64,000 nucleotides of DNA from Micrasema longulum (lineage: Eukaryota > Arthropoda > Insecta > Trichoptera > Brachycentridae), in assembly GCA_022494885.1 (NCBI GenBank), contig JAGVSM010001191.1:248001-312000 (forward strand), written 5' to 3'. Positions 21,780-32,870 of the stretch are shown here, one piece after another. The first letter of the stretch is position 1. Each line of letters opens with the position of its first letter. Under the pieces are notes generated by a model. It saw only the letters and a list, made by a program, of their open reading frames with translations, was not told where the DNA came from and ran no database searches. A program made the position numbers and the translations under genes.

Positions 21780-23413
21780 AATAAAGGAATATATTACACA
21801 CTAATTGGTACCATATATTCGCATACGAATTTCACAAAGTAGAAACGACATATTGGATAAATGGTTTGCAAGCTCTTTAGCTAACAGAGAATCATTTGTT
21901 AAAATAAAATTACGTACATCTCGTGCCATTCCCGCTACTAGTAGTCTACCACAGGGAAGCCATCTAGGGCCAGCATTATTCCTAATTTTTATAAATGACA
22001 TAGTTGAATGTTTAATTGATGTATTTTTTTTTTCTTTTTGCTGACGACATTAAGATCTACAAAAAAATAACAGATGAAAATGACTGTTACACACATTAAT
22101 TCGATTTAAATTGATTAAATGACTGGTGTATCTTTAATAATTTGTTTTCCAAAGTTGATAAATGTAAATTTTTATCTTTTTGTAGAAATAAATCTCCGAT
22201 TTTATTTCCGTATTCAATAAACAACATTCAACCAGGGATGAAGGAGCATATGAAGCTAGTGAGGCTGAGCCTCACTAAGAAATTATTGCTTTTCACCAGT
22301 ACCTAATATGTATTTTAATTCGCATTATATCATCACATTATAAAGATAAAAAACTACCAACCAATTTAAAAATGCTCATAGATGCCTAGGTGATTTTCAC
22401 ATAAATGGCGCCATATAAATTATCCAAATATATATATATCTACAAACATAGGCCGTACTGTGTTATTTACAATAGGCACCTACTTAACATTTACGCATAT
22501 TATACTTATCCTTAAAATCTGAGCTTCACTAGAAATTTGGTATCAAAGATGCCACTGCATTCAACCAGAAAAAATCACAGAGATTCGAGATTTTGGTGTC
22601 ATATTTGACGAAAAACTTGACTTTAAAAGACACATCAACCACATTACTTCTAAAAGTATGAAAACTTTGGGTTTCATTTTTAGAACTATAGAGGACTTTG
22701 AATGAGTTAAAATAATGACACTCTTGTTTATATCTTTGATTAGAAGCCGATTAGAGTACAACTCTATTTTATGGTTTCCTTTTTACAAAATTCACATAAA
22801 TAATGTTGAAAGAGTTCAACAATTTTTGAGGTTTATTTATTTCAAATATAGAAAAAATTAACCACATTTCTTTGTTAAATTCTTTAAATTTACCTACTCT
22901 GGAGGATCGCAGGATAAAAACAGAAATACTATTTTTATGTAAAATTATTCATTCTAAATTCGATTATTGCGAACACCTAGATTTAATAAATATTAACCTA
23001 CCAACATGTAGAACCAGACAAAATACTCATATTACTGTCACTCTTCTCAAACCAACTATATTTGTCACTCAACTAGACAAACTAGGAAATTATTGTACCT
23101 CCTCATATCGGCATTTTTAACTCGAGGCTCTTCGAATGCAAATCATCTCTTTATAAATATTTTACGATGTTCTATAGTAACGATTAACGATTAATTTGCA
23201 AAAGCTATTTATGCTAATGATCTGTTGTTAACTCATTTTATGTTTATAATATACCTACTTTTTTATATCTTTTGTATGCTGACATACATATTATATTATT
23301 TATATGCATTTTTTTGTTTTTTTTATTATTTTTTTATAACTGATCTTATTATAATGTTATAATTAATATTTTAGAAGGCACTCGTGCCGTATAATAATAA
23401 TAAATAAATAAAA
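21780..23413 (+). pseudogene. 5'-truncated LINE (Jockey/CR1-like) split by a hAT MITE
   Basis: 21805-22080 encodes reverse transcriptase finger/palm sequence with SLPQGSHLGPALFLIFINDI, and after a frameshift A-D-D-I-K-I-Y, the catalytic Asp pair. After the hAT insertion, 22566-23120 carries the connection and C-terminal region with several frame breaks. The copy ends with the hairpin GGCACTCGTGCC (23375-23386) and (AAT)n(AAAT)n. It lies inside the CASK intron in the same orientation. It has no endonuclease domain and cannot be functional. Confidence 0.8.
22233..22557 (-). mobile_element. hAT-type MITE with 8-bp target duplication, second copy
   Basis: Starts CAGGGATGAAGGAGC and ends GATGCCACTG, the inverse of the element at 2333-2596. 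CATTCAAC flanks it on both sides (22225-22232 and 22558-22565). It is inserted in the LINE at 21780-23413. It is about 60 bases longer than the other copy; the extra part lies near 22383-22450. Confidence 0.88.
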
Positions 23414-23624
23414 CATAAAAATATAATATAACATGAAAGTTTGCTTTTGCGTAAAATCATTGACTTTTTTGTTATATTTTATACGCCTACATAAACTCAA
23501 TCAATCCAATTGTATTTGCTGCAAATTCGCAAATACGTAATTCCGCTAAAATTTTATTTCACCGATCGATAGATCTCATATATAATAATCAATTTCCGTC
23601 AACTTACGATGGTAACGGTATTAA

Positions 23625-23895
23625 TATTTTTTTCTTGCGGTATCGGATAAATTTTCTACAAAGGTTTAAAATATGCATATTTTTAATTATCTGAAAATGG
23701 GCCCTTCCGCGTCCTGCGGGACAAACGTTGACGTATGACGTGTTACGCGCCGAACTTGTACGCAATGTTTATTAGAAGCGCAGGCGGCGGTCATAACGCG
23801 TGACGTCAAAATGACGAGAAGCTAACTGCGAGCCGTTTTGTAAGGTCTCATTTTTAAACTCGAAAATTCTAAGTTATAACTTGTTTTGAATTCAT
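23625..23895 (+). repeat. Dispersed repeat R2, copy 2
   Basis: Homologous to 19381-19650. This copy is CpG-richer, with CGTGACGTCAAAATGACGAG, GGCGGCGGTCATAACGCG and TCCGCGTCCTGCGGGAC. A CRE-like TGACGTCA core is kept in it. Confidence 0.7.
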
Positions 23896-24622
23896 ACAAA
23901 GTTTGCATACATCACACTGTGTCCAAAATTTTCCCAATTATCCCCCCCTGCACAACATCCCGCCTGCGCGGTTGCGAGAAGTGGCCACGTAATGTTGTTA
24001 GACTGCGAAAAATATTTTTTAATTAATTTCATAATATGTTACGTTTTGTTTTACCACAAAACTACTGACTGGACCACAAAAAAAACAGGTACTTTTAGTA
24101 GGCAAACGTAATAAAACATAAAATGATCATTAAGTAATTAAGTAAATTAATACCGTTTAATATTATATTGAGGCTTATCAATAAAAAGACGGGTAAAAAA
24201 TTCCACCACCCTTGCAATAATAACAAAATGGCCATCTTGTTTTATTTCACAATCTGACAGACGGTAAAATAATCGAATTCTTAAGTAATATTATTTATGA
24301 ATTCTCTACTTACACATAACATGTGATCCCACAATATTTCTATTTAATCCCAGCAGTATTTTGACACTTAAAAACGACACAACACGGCATAGTTGAATTT
24401 AAATCGGTAATTGCGTATTAAGTAACTTACACAGAGTAACTAATGGCTGAAACGTAAAACTACTCCTTTATGATTAGTTTAGTCGGCTTAAGTTCGATGC
24501 GCGTACTCGGTTTTTGAACTGTTATAATTGTTTGGTTTTATATATATATGGATATTTTTTATAGCGCCGTTTTTGTGAAAATCACCTCAAGGGCGCTGTA
24601 CAATAAATAAATATCCCACCAC
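23896..24622. other. CASK intron, no recognised feature
   Basis: Contains a local GC-rich patch (CCCGCCTGCGCGGTTGCG near 23960). No coding or repeat family was identified. Confidence 0.35.
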
Positions 24623-24985
24623 GTCTTGCAGCTACAGAGCGCATGAACGGTTGGGATTCTTGTTCCTCGTCTCCAATTATGATATACAGGAGCTAGATTA
24701 CAGCATGTCTTGCAGCTACAGAGCGCATATACAATAAGAAATCTAGCCCCTATTTACATTTTTTATTTGACAATAAAATTTAGAGATATCGTGATATTTA
24801 AAAAAAAATTATAAAAAACAAATTTATAAAAATAGAAGTTAGATAACAATTAGTCTTGCAGCTACTGAGCGCATGGGCAGTTGGAATTCTAGACCTCACT
24901 TACTGAATTTGGAGATTTGATAGTTGATAACATTTACCTATTGAAGCTAGATTACTAATCGTCTTGCAGCTACAAAGTGCATGGA
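24623..24985 (+). repeat. Four spaced copies of a 23-bp CTTGCAG-containing motif
   Basis: GTCTTGCAGCTACAGAGCGC plus ATG begins at 24623, 24707, 24853 and 24961, with 0-3 changes per copy. Some copies share flanks (AGCTAGATTAC before copies 2 and 4; CAGTTGG/CGGTTGG and GATTCT/AATTCT after copies 1 and 3). The array ends about 180 bases before the last CASK exon. Each copy contains a 3'-splice-site-like TCTTGCAG. Confidence 0.8.
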
Positions 24986-25162
24986 CTATCATTAGAATAG
25001 TAAAAATCTATTTTAAATATGCATTGTATTTTTAATGTTATTCCTGACTTGTGAAAATACCCTATCGGTTAAAAATTATTTTACAATTTTTGTTTTGTAA
25101 TAAAACCTACTCGATTTTTTTTCTGGTATTTAATCTTACTCGTTTTTGTTTCGACACTTCAG

Positions 25163-25342
25163 TACGACGGCAGTCTGGAGCGATTGGCTAAGGAGTCGGA
25201 GCAGCTGCGGCAGATGTACGGCCACTACTTCGACCTGACGATCGTCAACAACGACATAGAGGAGACCATCGCGACGCTGGAGTCGGCCATAGAGCGCGTC
25301 CACACCACCCCGCAGTGGATTCCCGTCAGCTGGGTGTACTGA
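25163..25342 (+). CDS. CASK: CASK terminal coding exon
   Basis: Acceptor CGACACTTCAG ends at 25162. It encodes 59 residues, starting [10 protein letters not shown] and then [20 protein letters not shown], ending [12 protein letters not shown], followed by TGA. The P-Q-W-x-P-V-S-W-x-Y terminus is the diagnostic end of CASK across animals and separates it from other MAGUKs such as MPP or Dlg. The [13 protein letters not shown] segment is the C-terminal strand/helix of the guanylate-kinase fold. The exon is strikingly GC-rich (many third-position G/C) compared with the introns. Confidence 0.97.
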   Translation, partial: YDGSLERLAKESEQLRQMYGHYFDLTIVNNDIEETIATLESAIERVHTTPQWIPVSWVY

Positions 25343-25410
25343 CCCCCGTGCGATAGCGCCGCAGCCGCCGCGGCAGCCGCGCTACTACTTGGGGACTTTC
25401 ACTACCTCTA

Positions 25411-25700
25411 GATGGGGTGGTAGAACCAGCTACACCAGCGACCTCACCTACACCAAATGCACCAGCGACCCGACCTACACCGGCTGCACCAATAACCCCG
25501 CTTACACCGACTGCATCAGCGACCGCTGACATCAGCTGCGCCAACGACCCCACTCACACCAGTGACCCCACTCACACCAATGACCCCACTCACACCAGTT
25601 GCACTAGCTACACCAGTTTTCCCGAGGACCTCACTTGTACTAGTTGCACCAGAAATCCGAGTAGTACATTGACCCCACTTTCATAATATGCACCTGGGAC
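25411..25700 (+). repeat. Minisatellite with 27- and 18-bp units in CASK 3' UTR
   Basis: Units of the form ACC(C/T)(A/C)C..ACACC plus (A/G)(G/C)(C/T)TGCACCAGCGACC (27 bases) give way to 18-base units CCCCACTCACACCAGTGA (25550-25602). The array stays open from 25417 to 25686 and would encode a Thr/Pro/Ala-rich peptide, but it starts after the CASK stop codon and looks like repeat-driven openness. Decayed units continue to about 25790 and reappear at 26868-26912. Confidence 0.8.
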
Positions 25701-25869
25701 ACATCTTTCACCAATGACCCTAATTACTGTAGATGCACCAATTACTCCTTTTTCACTATCTATACCAATGATCCCAATGACATCAGATGTATAAATTTAA
25801 CGAATACATTAAACACAATGTACAGCATCAAACATTACAACTAAAGTACTGATACACCAGTTTCTTTAG

Positions 25870-25875
25870 AATAAA
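25870..25875 (+). terminator. CASK: CASK polyadenylation signal candidate
   Basis: AATAAA, 528 bases after the stop codon, followed by a T-rich stretch (ATTTTATTTTTACAG). This is the first clear signal downstream of the minisatellite. Confidence 0.45.
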
Positions 25876-25925
25876 TACTGTTTTATCAATATTTTATTTT
25901 TACAGTTTCTACCAAAACATTTATG

Positions 25926-26512
25926 TTTGTAAGTGAAAATTCTTGATGGAAGTTCATTGTAATTTATTATATAAATAAAAATTAAACACGAGTGATACTT
26001 TAATCCACAAATTTGGAATATCCAGTGACCTGTTTCATCGCTTTCGCGACATCTTCGAGACTGGTATCTTTATTAAAAAGTTAAATGTATTTATACAGAA
26101 CAGAGGTAAGGATACATAATTCCAAGTTATATGTAAGTAAATTAAATAAAGTTATTTTTATCTTAAGGATCATTATCAACAAATTTTCTATGGGTTAACT
26201 AATGAATTGATATAATATAGCATTATATTAATTTTTTGTTCAATTTGTTTTGTTCAATGTTCAAATTGAAAATAGCATTATATCAATTCATTAGTTAACC
26301 CATAGAAAATTTGTTGATAATTATCCTTAAGATAAAAATAACTTTATTTAATTTACTTACATATAACTTTGAATTACGTATCCTTACCTCTGTTCTGTAT
26401 AATTTAATAAAGATACCAGTCTCGAAGATGTCGCGAAATAGATGAAACCGGTCACTGGATATTCCAAATTTGTGGATTAAAGTATCACTCGTGTTTTATT
26501 TATATAATAAAA
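25926..26512. mobile_element. Giant fold-back element FB1, copy 2
   Basis: Arms of about 260 bases form a near-perfect palindrome centred near 26245. ATTATATAAATAAAA and ACGAGTGATACTTTAATCCA on the left mirror TGGATTAAAGTATCACTCGT and TTTTATTTATATAAT on the right. GTTAACTAATGAATTGATAT mirrors ATATCAATTCATTAGTTAAC near the centre. The unpaired leader TTGTAAGTGAAAATTCTTGA is shared with copy 1. GTTTCTACCAA occurs just before (25907) and just after (26520), a possible target duplication. Confidence 0.92.
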
Positions 26513-26574
26513 AATAAAAGTTTCTACCAAGTTAAACACCAGTTTCACAAATTTTACATTATCAATTTATTTTA

Positions 26575-26770
26575 TTTTGAATCTTAAAATAGGGCACACC
26601 TAAACATATTCATATGTGGGCTATAAAAATAACAATGTACATATATTAATTTTATAATTTATTTTACACATATTCCTTAACCTTTTGCTTGAATTTTGAT
26701 TTATTTTTCTGCATAAATGTTTCTGATTACCAAATATACATATTCTTCACGACAACTGTACAATCTACTG
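26575..26770 (-). mobile_element. LINE 3' tail (type T3), minus strand
   Basis: Aligns with 48764-48965: TTTGAATCTTAAAATAGGGC with ACAC, a hairpin-like ATTCATATGTG region, then TTTATAATTTATTTTACACA and a CATAAATGTTT word. Read on the minus strand it ends in AAATAAA, as a LINE terminus would. Confidence 0.45.
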
Positions 26771-28758
26771 TTTAAGTATTTATATTGATTGAAACAACTT
26801 CACTGGCTGTGTTTGGTGCATGCATTCTACAAGCTACTCCATAAGTACAAAATATGGTTGTATTTTTACATCAGTTACACCAGTGCATCAGTGCAACCGC
26901 ACCAGTAATATTTACTATCGGCAATTACTTTTCTTTTAAATATCCTTTTTTTTATTGATTTTGTTACTCAACCTGCTAATTTATGTTTAAAATAAATTAA
27001 TACTATAATGCTAAAAAAGATAGCATATTACATAGTGTTAAATACTAGAAATAAATTTTGTTAAAACCTACAAAACCCGGCAAAATCCATCTTTCTTTAG
27101 TTTGAGCAAATAACTGATACAATACTAAACTTTAACTTTTTTTAAACTTATTTTTTTTATTATAATCAGTAAATATTTTATACGTAAACAGTGATGACAT
27201 AAGCATGATTATATCAAGAAACAGTGAAATAGTAAATTTAATTTTATACATTCTAACTTTACAATACTCAAGTAGAGGTTGCCATATTTGCAACAAATCC
27301 GATAATTTAAAAGTCATGTTCTTATAAATAAAGCCGTATCTTTAACTGAAAATGTTTAAATCATTGTAAAAAATTGTATTCTGAATAAGTTTCAATTAAT
27401 ATCTCACTTTTTTTAGATTTTGGATTTTGCCGGGTTTGCAAGTAGTACCCTCAAATGTATCTTCTAAATTATATATCTTCTATAAATAAACTATAGACTC
27501 TTTAGATTTTTCAAAACCGTAATTATTTTTGTTCATTAACACCAAGTGTATCGAATAAATCAATTTGATAGACCTTATTTAACTATGAGATATCTTTTTG
27601 AAAATGATTGTCGATGAAATTTTTTTAATCAATTATTTTAAATATTTAAATCTCATCAGAAACAATGTAAACGCATTATCGTTCTAAACATGCTGTATTT
27701 TCTATTTCACATAAGAATGTGGACGCTTATAGGATAACTATGGTGTATTTATTTTTTTTAAACACTGCTGTGGTTGAAATTATAATTTGCTCATACAAGG
27801 ATAATAAAGCGACAAAAAATACATTGTAATAGATTAATATAAAAAAGTAGATGACTTTGATTAGAATGTTAAAATTGATTCGATTATTGTGTATGAGTCA
27901 AAAGACAACTCGTAGTTTTTTTTACATATTCATTACACATAAAAATTTTGGAATTTCATTCTGTCTTTATTGCTGTAAATTTAAATAAATTGCTCTAAAA
28001 AGCACATCAGTATTTTGAAATAATAATTTTCACTTCTCTATACTTAAGTGAATTTTTTTATTGGCTCTATTATTGTATACATATTTATGCATTTATCATT
28101 GTTGTGTAATAGATGTAAAAAACCCCTATTAAAATTAAATAAACTAATATTATCAAGTAAAATGACAGAAATCACATAAAATATCTAATAAATATGAATT
28201 AAGCATAAAAATCCGACGTGTCACTACACACGTCATAAAATAAAACAAGTTTTCTTTGAGTTGGTCAAATAGTTCAATTTGCAGTTCCAATATTTAGCTT
28301 CAGATGTCTGAACTATATAACCATGTAGTCTTTGTATTTTGTCCGTATACAAACACACGTTGCTATGGTCGCCAAATGAAGTTCACCAATCAACGTTGCG
28401 ATTTGTACCAACACATTAAATAATCTTACCAACTTTTAAGAACACATTATTGTACATTGCACATATTTTACCAACACATCAACATATATTACACAAATTA
28501 TTTGTTTGTGTTAGCGTGCATATTCTTATGTGAAAGCCAGTCTACATATAAAGTGTCACATTGATTACATACTTTCACTACGCATTCACACTGTTTTTTG
28601 TGTCAATCTTAAATATAATAATTATGTGTAAATATTACTCTTTTATGTAAAAATATTTTTTTAACATCTATATTTCAGTAACATTTATCCGTGTATAAAG
28701 TTTTTATCTATAACATTTCGTTATTAAAATCATAAAAATATCCAAAACAAGTACTTTT
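26771..28758. other. Intergenic, no recognised gene
   Basis: 26868-26912 carries decayed CASK-minisatellite units (ACACCAGTGCATCAGTGCAA), suggesting that the array was once continuous and was split by later insertions. At 28409-28470 ACCAACACATT words recur loosely. Otherwise AT-rich and unassigned. Confidence 0.4.
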
Positions 28759-28759
28759 A

Positions 28760-29000
28760 AAATTATTATGAAAATAAAACTTTGTTATTAATTTTTATTC
28801 TTTTACAAGAACACTACTGCAGTTTCGGGAGAGCACTCCTCTCATCGACGGGTGATAAAAACTTTTTAACGTCAAACTTCAAACGTTTTTATCACCATTT
28901 GTCAATGGAAGGAGTGCTCTCCCGAAACTGTAGTAGTGTTCTTGTAAAAGAATTAAAATTGTGTAACACTATTAACAATGTTTTATTTTCATAATAATTT
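28760..29000. mobile_element. Small hairpin (fold-back) element
   Basis: Long inverted repeat. AAATTATTATGAAAATAAAA...ACAAGAACACTACTGCAGTT, TCGGGAGAGCACTCCT and GGTGATAAAAAC on the left mirror GTTTTTATCACC, AGGAGTGCTCTCCCGA, AACTGTAGTAGTGTTCTTGT and TTTTATTTTCATAATAATTT on the right. Arms are about 105 bases, with a small central loop of about 30 bases. The 70-codon open frame across it is a symmetry artefact. Confidence 0.88.
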
Positions 29001-29057
29001 ATAATGAAGTGTTACGAAGTAAATGCCGGTTCAATTAACAATATCAATTACTTTTTA

Positions 29058-29272
29058 TTTAACATATTACAACAGAGATGAAGAATATTTTAGAGAAGGT
29101 TATATAAAAGTCTAGGCATCTACAAGCCTTATGACCTGTCGTTGGCTGGTTTAAGTGGCCACTTTACACACTGTATAAAACTTCATCTCTGTTGTAATAT
29201 GTTAATATTAGCAGCTCCCCAGGGAGTTAAATCCAGTCCTTGTCTACAAAAATTTGGACAAACTAAAACTAT
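29058..29272. mobile_element. F1 repeat, short copy
   Basis: TTTAACATATTACAACAGAG, GTCTAGGCATCTACAAGCCT, TGGTTTAAGTGGCCACTTTA, then ACTTCATCTCTGTTGTAATA and the flank block CTTGTCTACAAAAATTTGGA. An internal deletion removed most of the second half. Confidence 0.75.
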
Positions 29273-29335
29273 TTTTTTATACTTTTTAATTTTCAATTAT
29301 TTAAAGTGATTATTGGTAATCAATAATACCATTGT

Positions 29336-29545
29336 GTCATCTGCACCTAATAATGCATGGGGCACTGCCTTGCAGCAATATCTTGGATAACTTATTAAAC
29401 GACTAAAAAAATCTCTCACAGGTTTCGGGTGCCAACTAACGTTATATGGTAATAACACGAAATGTGTTAAAAATATATGTTTTTTTAATTTTGACCCATT
29501 CAAAAATCTCAACGTGCTAACCACAACACTACGAGCTGGATATTT
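29336..29545 (-). mobile_element. S1-like SINE, degenerate, minus strand
   Basis: GTCATCTGCACCTAATAATGCATGG and CACTGCC are the inverted S1 3' words. The inverted head (CTCAACGTGCTAACCACAACACTACGAGC) is an A-box relic near 29509-29537. Confidence 0.5.
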
Positions 29546-30498
29546 CTTTCACTTTTATTATTTACATAAGAGTTTTTAAGATTTTCCGTAATTTTAATAT
29601 AATAATACTATAATAGAAATCATGATTTAAAAAAAAAAACTATATCCCTATTAGTTTATATATATGTTCCCTATAAACATTTTTCTTCATTCACAAGCCT
29701 ATATATTATGAAAGTCTGTATATGAAATTATGAAAGTCTTTTTTTCCTTTTTTTTCTGTTTATCAATTAATTCAAATGTATATATTTTAAACAGTTTTAT
29801 TGATATATTGAGTTCAAAATTATCATTCCATCTTTTAAACGTTGTGTTTACGAGTATTTTAAACTATAATTATTTTAAAAATGTATTTCTGAAACCTAAC
29901 AGGATTTAAAAAAATAAAAACATATTTCTAAGTGTAAAATATTTGCAGTCAGGTGGAAATTTCATTTGGAAAAATAGTAATAATACAATAAATCCGAATT
30001 TTATCTATGTAGAAGAAATTACGTGGTAAAATTTAAATACCTTTATTCATAGCACAAGTAATAAATTCAGTAGACAAAATTACTCAAACTATTAATTAAT
30101 ATTACAATATTTAAAAATTGACTTTGACGAATCAAATTATATTAATACATTCCATGATATCTACTATAGAAAAAACTTTTGGTAGAAAAATTAAACATGT
30201 AAAAATAATTTTTTCTTTAAATGTTTAAGTATTTTTATTATGCTCTTGTTATCTGATGCATATAAAATAATTATAAATCTGTTTTATGTTCACAATTTTA
30301 AGTCAAATTTATGTGATTCGTTATAGATTATTTGTTAGAAAATATTAATTGTTATCCATATAAAATATTATTATTATTGTTATTTTTGTGTACTGAACAG
30401 CAATAATAAGAAAAATATACTTATTTGAAATATTTTTTAGTTAAATATATGTTTTAATCTTTTTTCGCATAATTAAAATAACGGATTGAAAAAAAAAC
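29546..30498. other. Intergenic, no recognised feature
   Basis: Very AT-rich. No coding or repeat family was identified. Confidence 0.4.
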
Positions 30499-30712
30499 TA
30501 TATCGTCGACCTAACTTGTAAAACTCGTAAGTCCCAAACTTACTTTTTTTCAGGGAAGAGTAAAACAGTTTTTACTTGTAAGCGAATGTTAGCGAATTTT
30601 TTTTTAATCGTTAATATTGAAAAACTGTGTGAATGTCCTGACCGAAAACACCAAAATATCATTTTAACCATTTGTGGACTTGCGAGTTTTGCGAATTAGA
30701 GTGACGATATTC
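30499..30712. mobile_element. MITE, ~214 bp with ~35-bp imperfect terminal repeats
   Basis: TATATCGTCGACCTAACTTG, AAAACTCGTAAGTCC on the left mirrors GGACTTGCGAGTTTTGCGAA and TGACGATAT on the right, with about six mismatches. TA-type ends are possible. It is a single copy in the window. Confidence 0.7.
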
Positions 30713-32280
30713 CGTTTTTGACTTTTGAAATTATCATTAAACGTATTTTAAAGGACGTTTTTTGTTATTTTGCTAAGCACAAGTGTATGCAAACCACTTA
30801 ATAAAAAATTGTAAATTATCTCCTTTAAATCTTTTTCTTCAATTTGAAATAAAATAAAAATATATTTACTAAGGGGAAATGAAAGGCTTCGTTATGAAAA
30901 ATATTAATTTGGAATTTTAGAAAGTTATACGAGGATTTAAATAATAGTTAAGGGGTGAGTTTAATATTATATTATATTTCACGTGTATCTGATATAGTGT
31001 TTAAGTGATAAATATTTCGCATAACCTATTGAATCAACAAATAGGGCATCTCACCACATAATTAAATTATATAAAATAAGTAAGCATAAAGTAGTTTAAT
31101 AGAAACATACAATTTTAAATAGAAAATAATTAAACTTAATTATAAATGACTTAAATTGTGTGAATTTCGTGAATAATTCCATGTTTGTTCAATTTTTTTA
31201 TTATTAATTAATTACTTGTCTGTAAATTTTATTCAATTTTGTTTTAAAACACGTGAATATTATACATTCCATTGCTTTTAATTTTAATTTTTACATAATT
31301 TAGAGTGTTTTCTGATTTTTATAATACATATTTATTACACTATTGAACTATATATTACAAATTAAATTTTTAATATTGCTTCTCAATATAGTTTGTAAGT
31401 GTACGTTGTATATTTTTTAATAACATTATCATTTTAATATCGTTATTGTTTTGAATGTTGATAGATTTTAGCATGTCATTTTCAGCAGAATGTTTTTTTA
31501 ATCTTATATTTGTCATCATAGAATAGGCTTAAAATATAGGTAGGAAATTTAATATTGAATCATTAAACAAGTTATGTTAAAATGTAAAACTGATAAGTGT
31601 TCACATTATAAACAAATGAAATTACCTATTGATATAAATAATAAAGTGCTGATAATTTCAAGACATTATAAGCCAGCTGTTTACTTACTGTTATTTTTAC
31701 CCTATGTTCCAAATAATACTGCTCTTAATTTATTTTATTTTATTTATTTCGAATACAAACAGATGTACAGGTTAAATTATTTTTTTTAACTATATAAAAT
31801 CTATACATAGTAGGGCCTGCCATCCAATTATATGTATTCACTAAATAATAAAGCGACGACGGCTTAAAGTTTAAACTATAAAAATAATAAATATGCTACA
31901 TATTAAAATAAGGTAAATATGGACAGATCAAGGAGATGGTGAAAAAAAAAAAATTGATAAGGAGTGGTAAAGGATGATTGAAGGAAAGTAAAAGTGGAAA
32001 ATTGCATTTGATTTAATGATTTAATGAATTATGAATGAAGAGCATGAATCAAGCCTATTAATTATCTTCTGTACATATTGTATGGAGTGTTAAATACATC
32101 AAGACTATTAAAAACTTGGTAAATGTTTCACATATACGAGGGATCGTATAATATTTCCGATGATTAGTTTTAATTTTACGAATATAGAAAATATCAGAGA
32201 GTCTATGTATGTATCCTGCGTTCATATTCTGAAAAGGGGGTGTAACTACAAGGTTAAAAAAATAATCTGAGTCATTGCAT
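30713..32280. other. Intergenic, no recognised feature
   Basis: AT-rich. A 71-codon open frame at 31574-31789 has no recognisable motif. No repeat family was seen. Confidence 0.4.
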
Positions 32281-32870
32281 AAAAACGGCGTAAAAAATTA
32301 ATTACAATATTTTACAAATGACGACATTTATTTGAATGAAAGAAAATCTTTTATTGATTTGACACTGCAATGTAAAAAATACAATGGAATCATAAAATTA
32401 AAATGGCGTAACTTTATTTAATGACAATATTTTATAAATGACCGTTATTTAAAATGAAAGAAGAACGTATCTTCTATTGGTTTGACATTACAATGTACAA
32501 AATACACTGGAATCATATGAAAACGGCGTATGTTTTACGTTATATTAGAATATGTAGACAGATGGCCATTAATTCTAATGAAGGAAGAATGTAACTTCTA
32601 TTGATTTGACACTGCAATGTAAAAAATACACTGGAATCATAATATGTATGAAAACGGCGTAACTTTAATTAATGACAATATTCTATAGATAACCGTTAAT
32701 TTAAATGAAAGCAAAATGTATCGTCTATTGATTTGACACTGGAATTAAATAAAAATACACTGGAATTATAAGAAAACGTCGTTACTTTAATTAGTTAAAA
32801 TATTCCACAGGTGAGCATTAATTTGAATAAAGAAAGAACGTATATTCTATTGATTTAAAAATAAAAGTAA
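32281..32870. repeat. Satellite-like tandem array, ~120-bp unit x 5
   Basis: Five direct units mark their starts with AAAACGGCGTAA or variants near 32282, 32398, 32519, 32650 and 32772. Each carries TGACaATATTtTAtAaATGAcC, TTAATTTgAATGAAAGaA, TCTATTGATTTGACACTGCA and AATACACTGGAATCATA in the same order. Unit lengths are roughly 116-131 bases. Confidence 0.88.

Larger units (their letters stand above)
25343..25895 (+). other. CASK: CASK 3' UTR (probable extent)
   Basis: From the stop codon to just past the first good AATAAA. It begins GC-rich (GCCGCAGCCGCCGCGGCAGCC) and passes into a Thr/Pro-coding-like minisatellite. The cleavage site is inferred, not seen. Confidence 0.55.

Noticed and set aside
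25417..25686. Thr/Pro-rich 89-codon frame after CASK as a separate gene
   Set aside because: Starts within the 3' UTR minisatellite, with no promoter, signal peptide or splice signal; repeat-driven.
28782..28994. 70-codon frame
   Set aside because: Lies on the self-complementary hairpin element; symmetry explains it.
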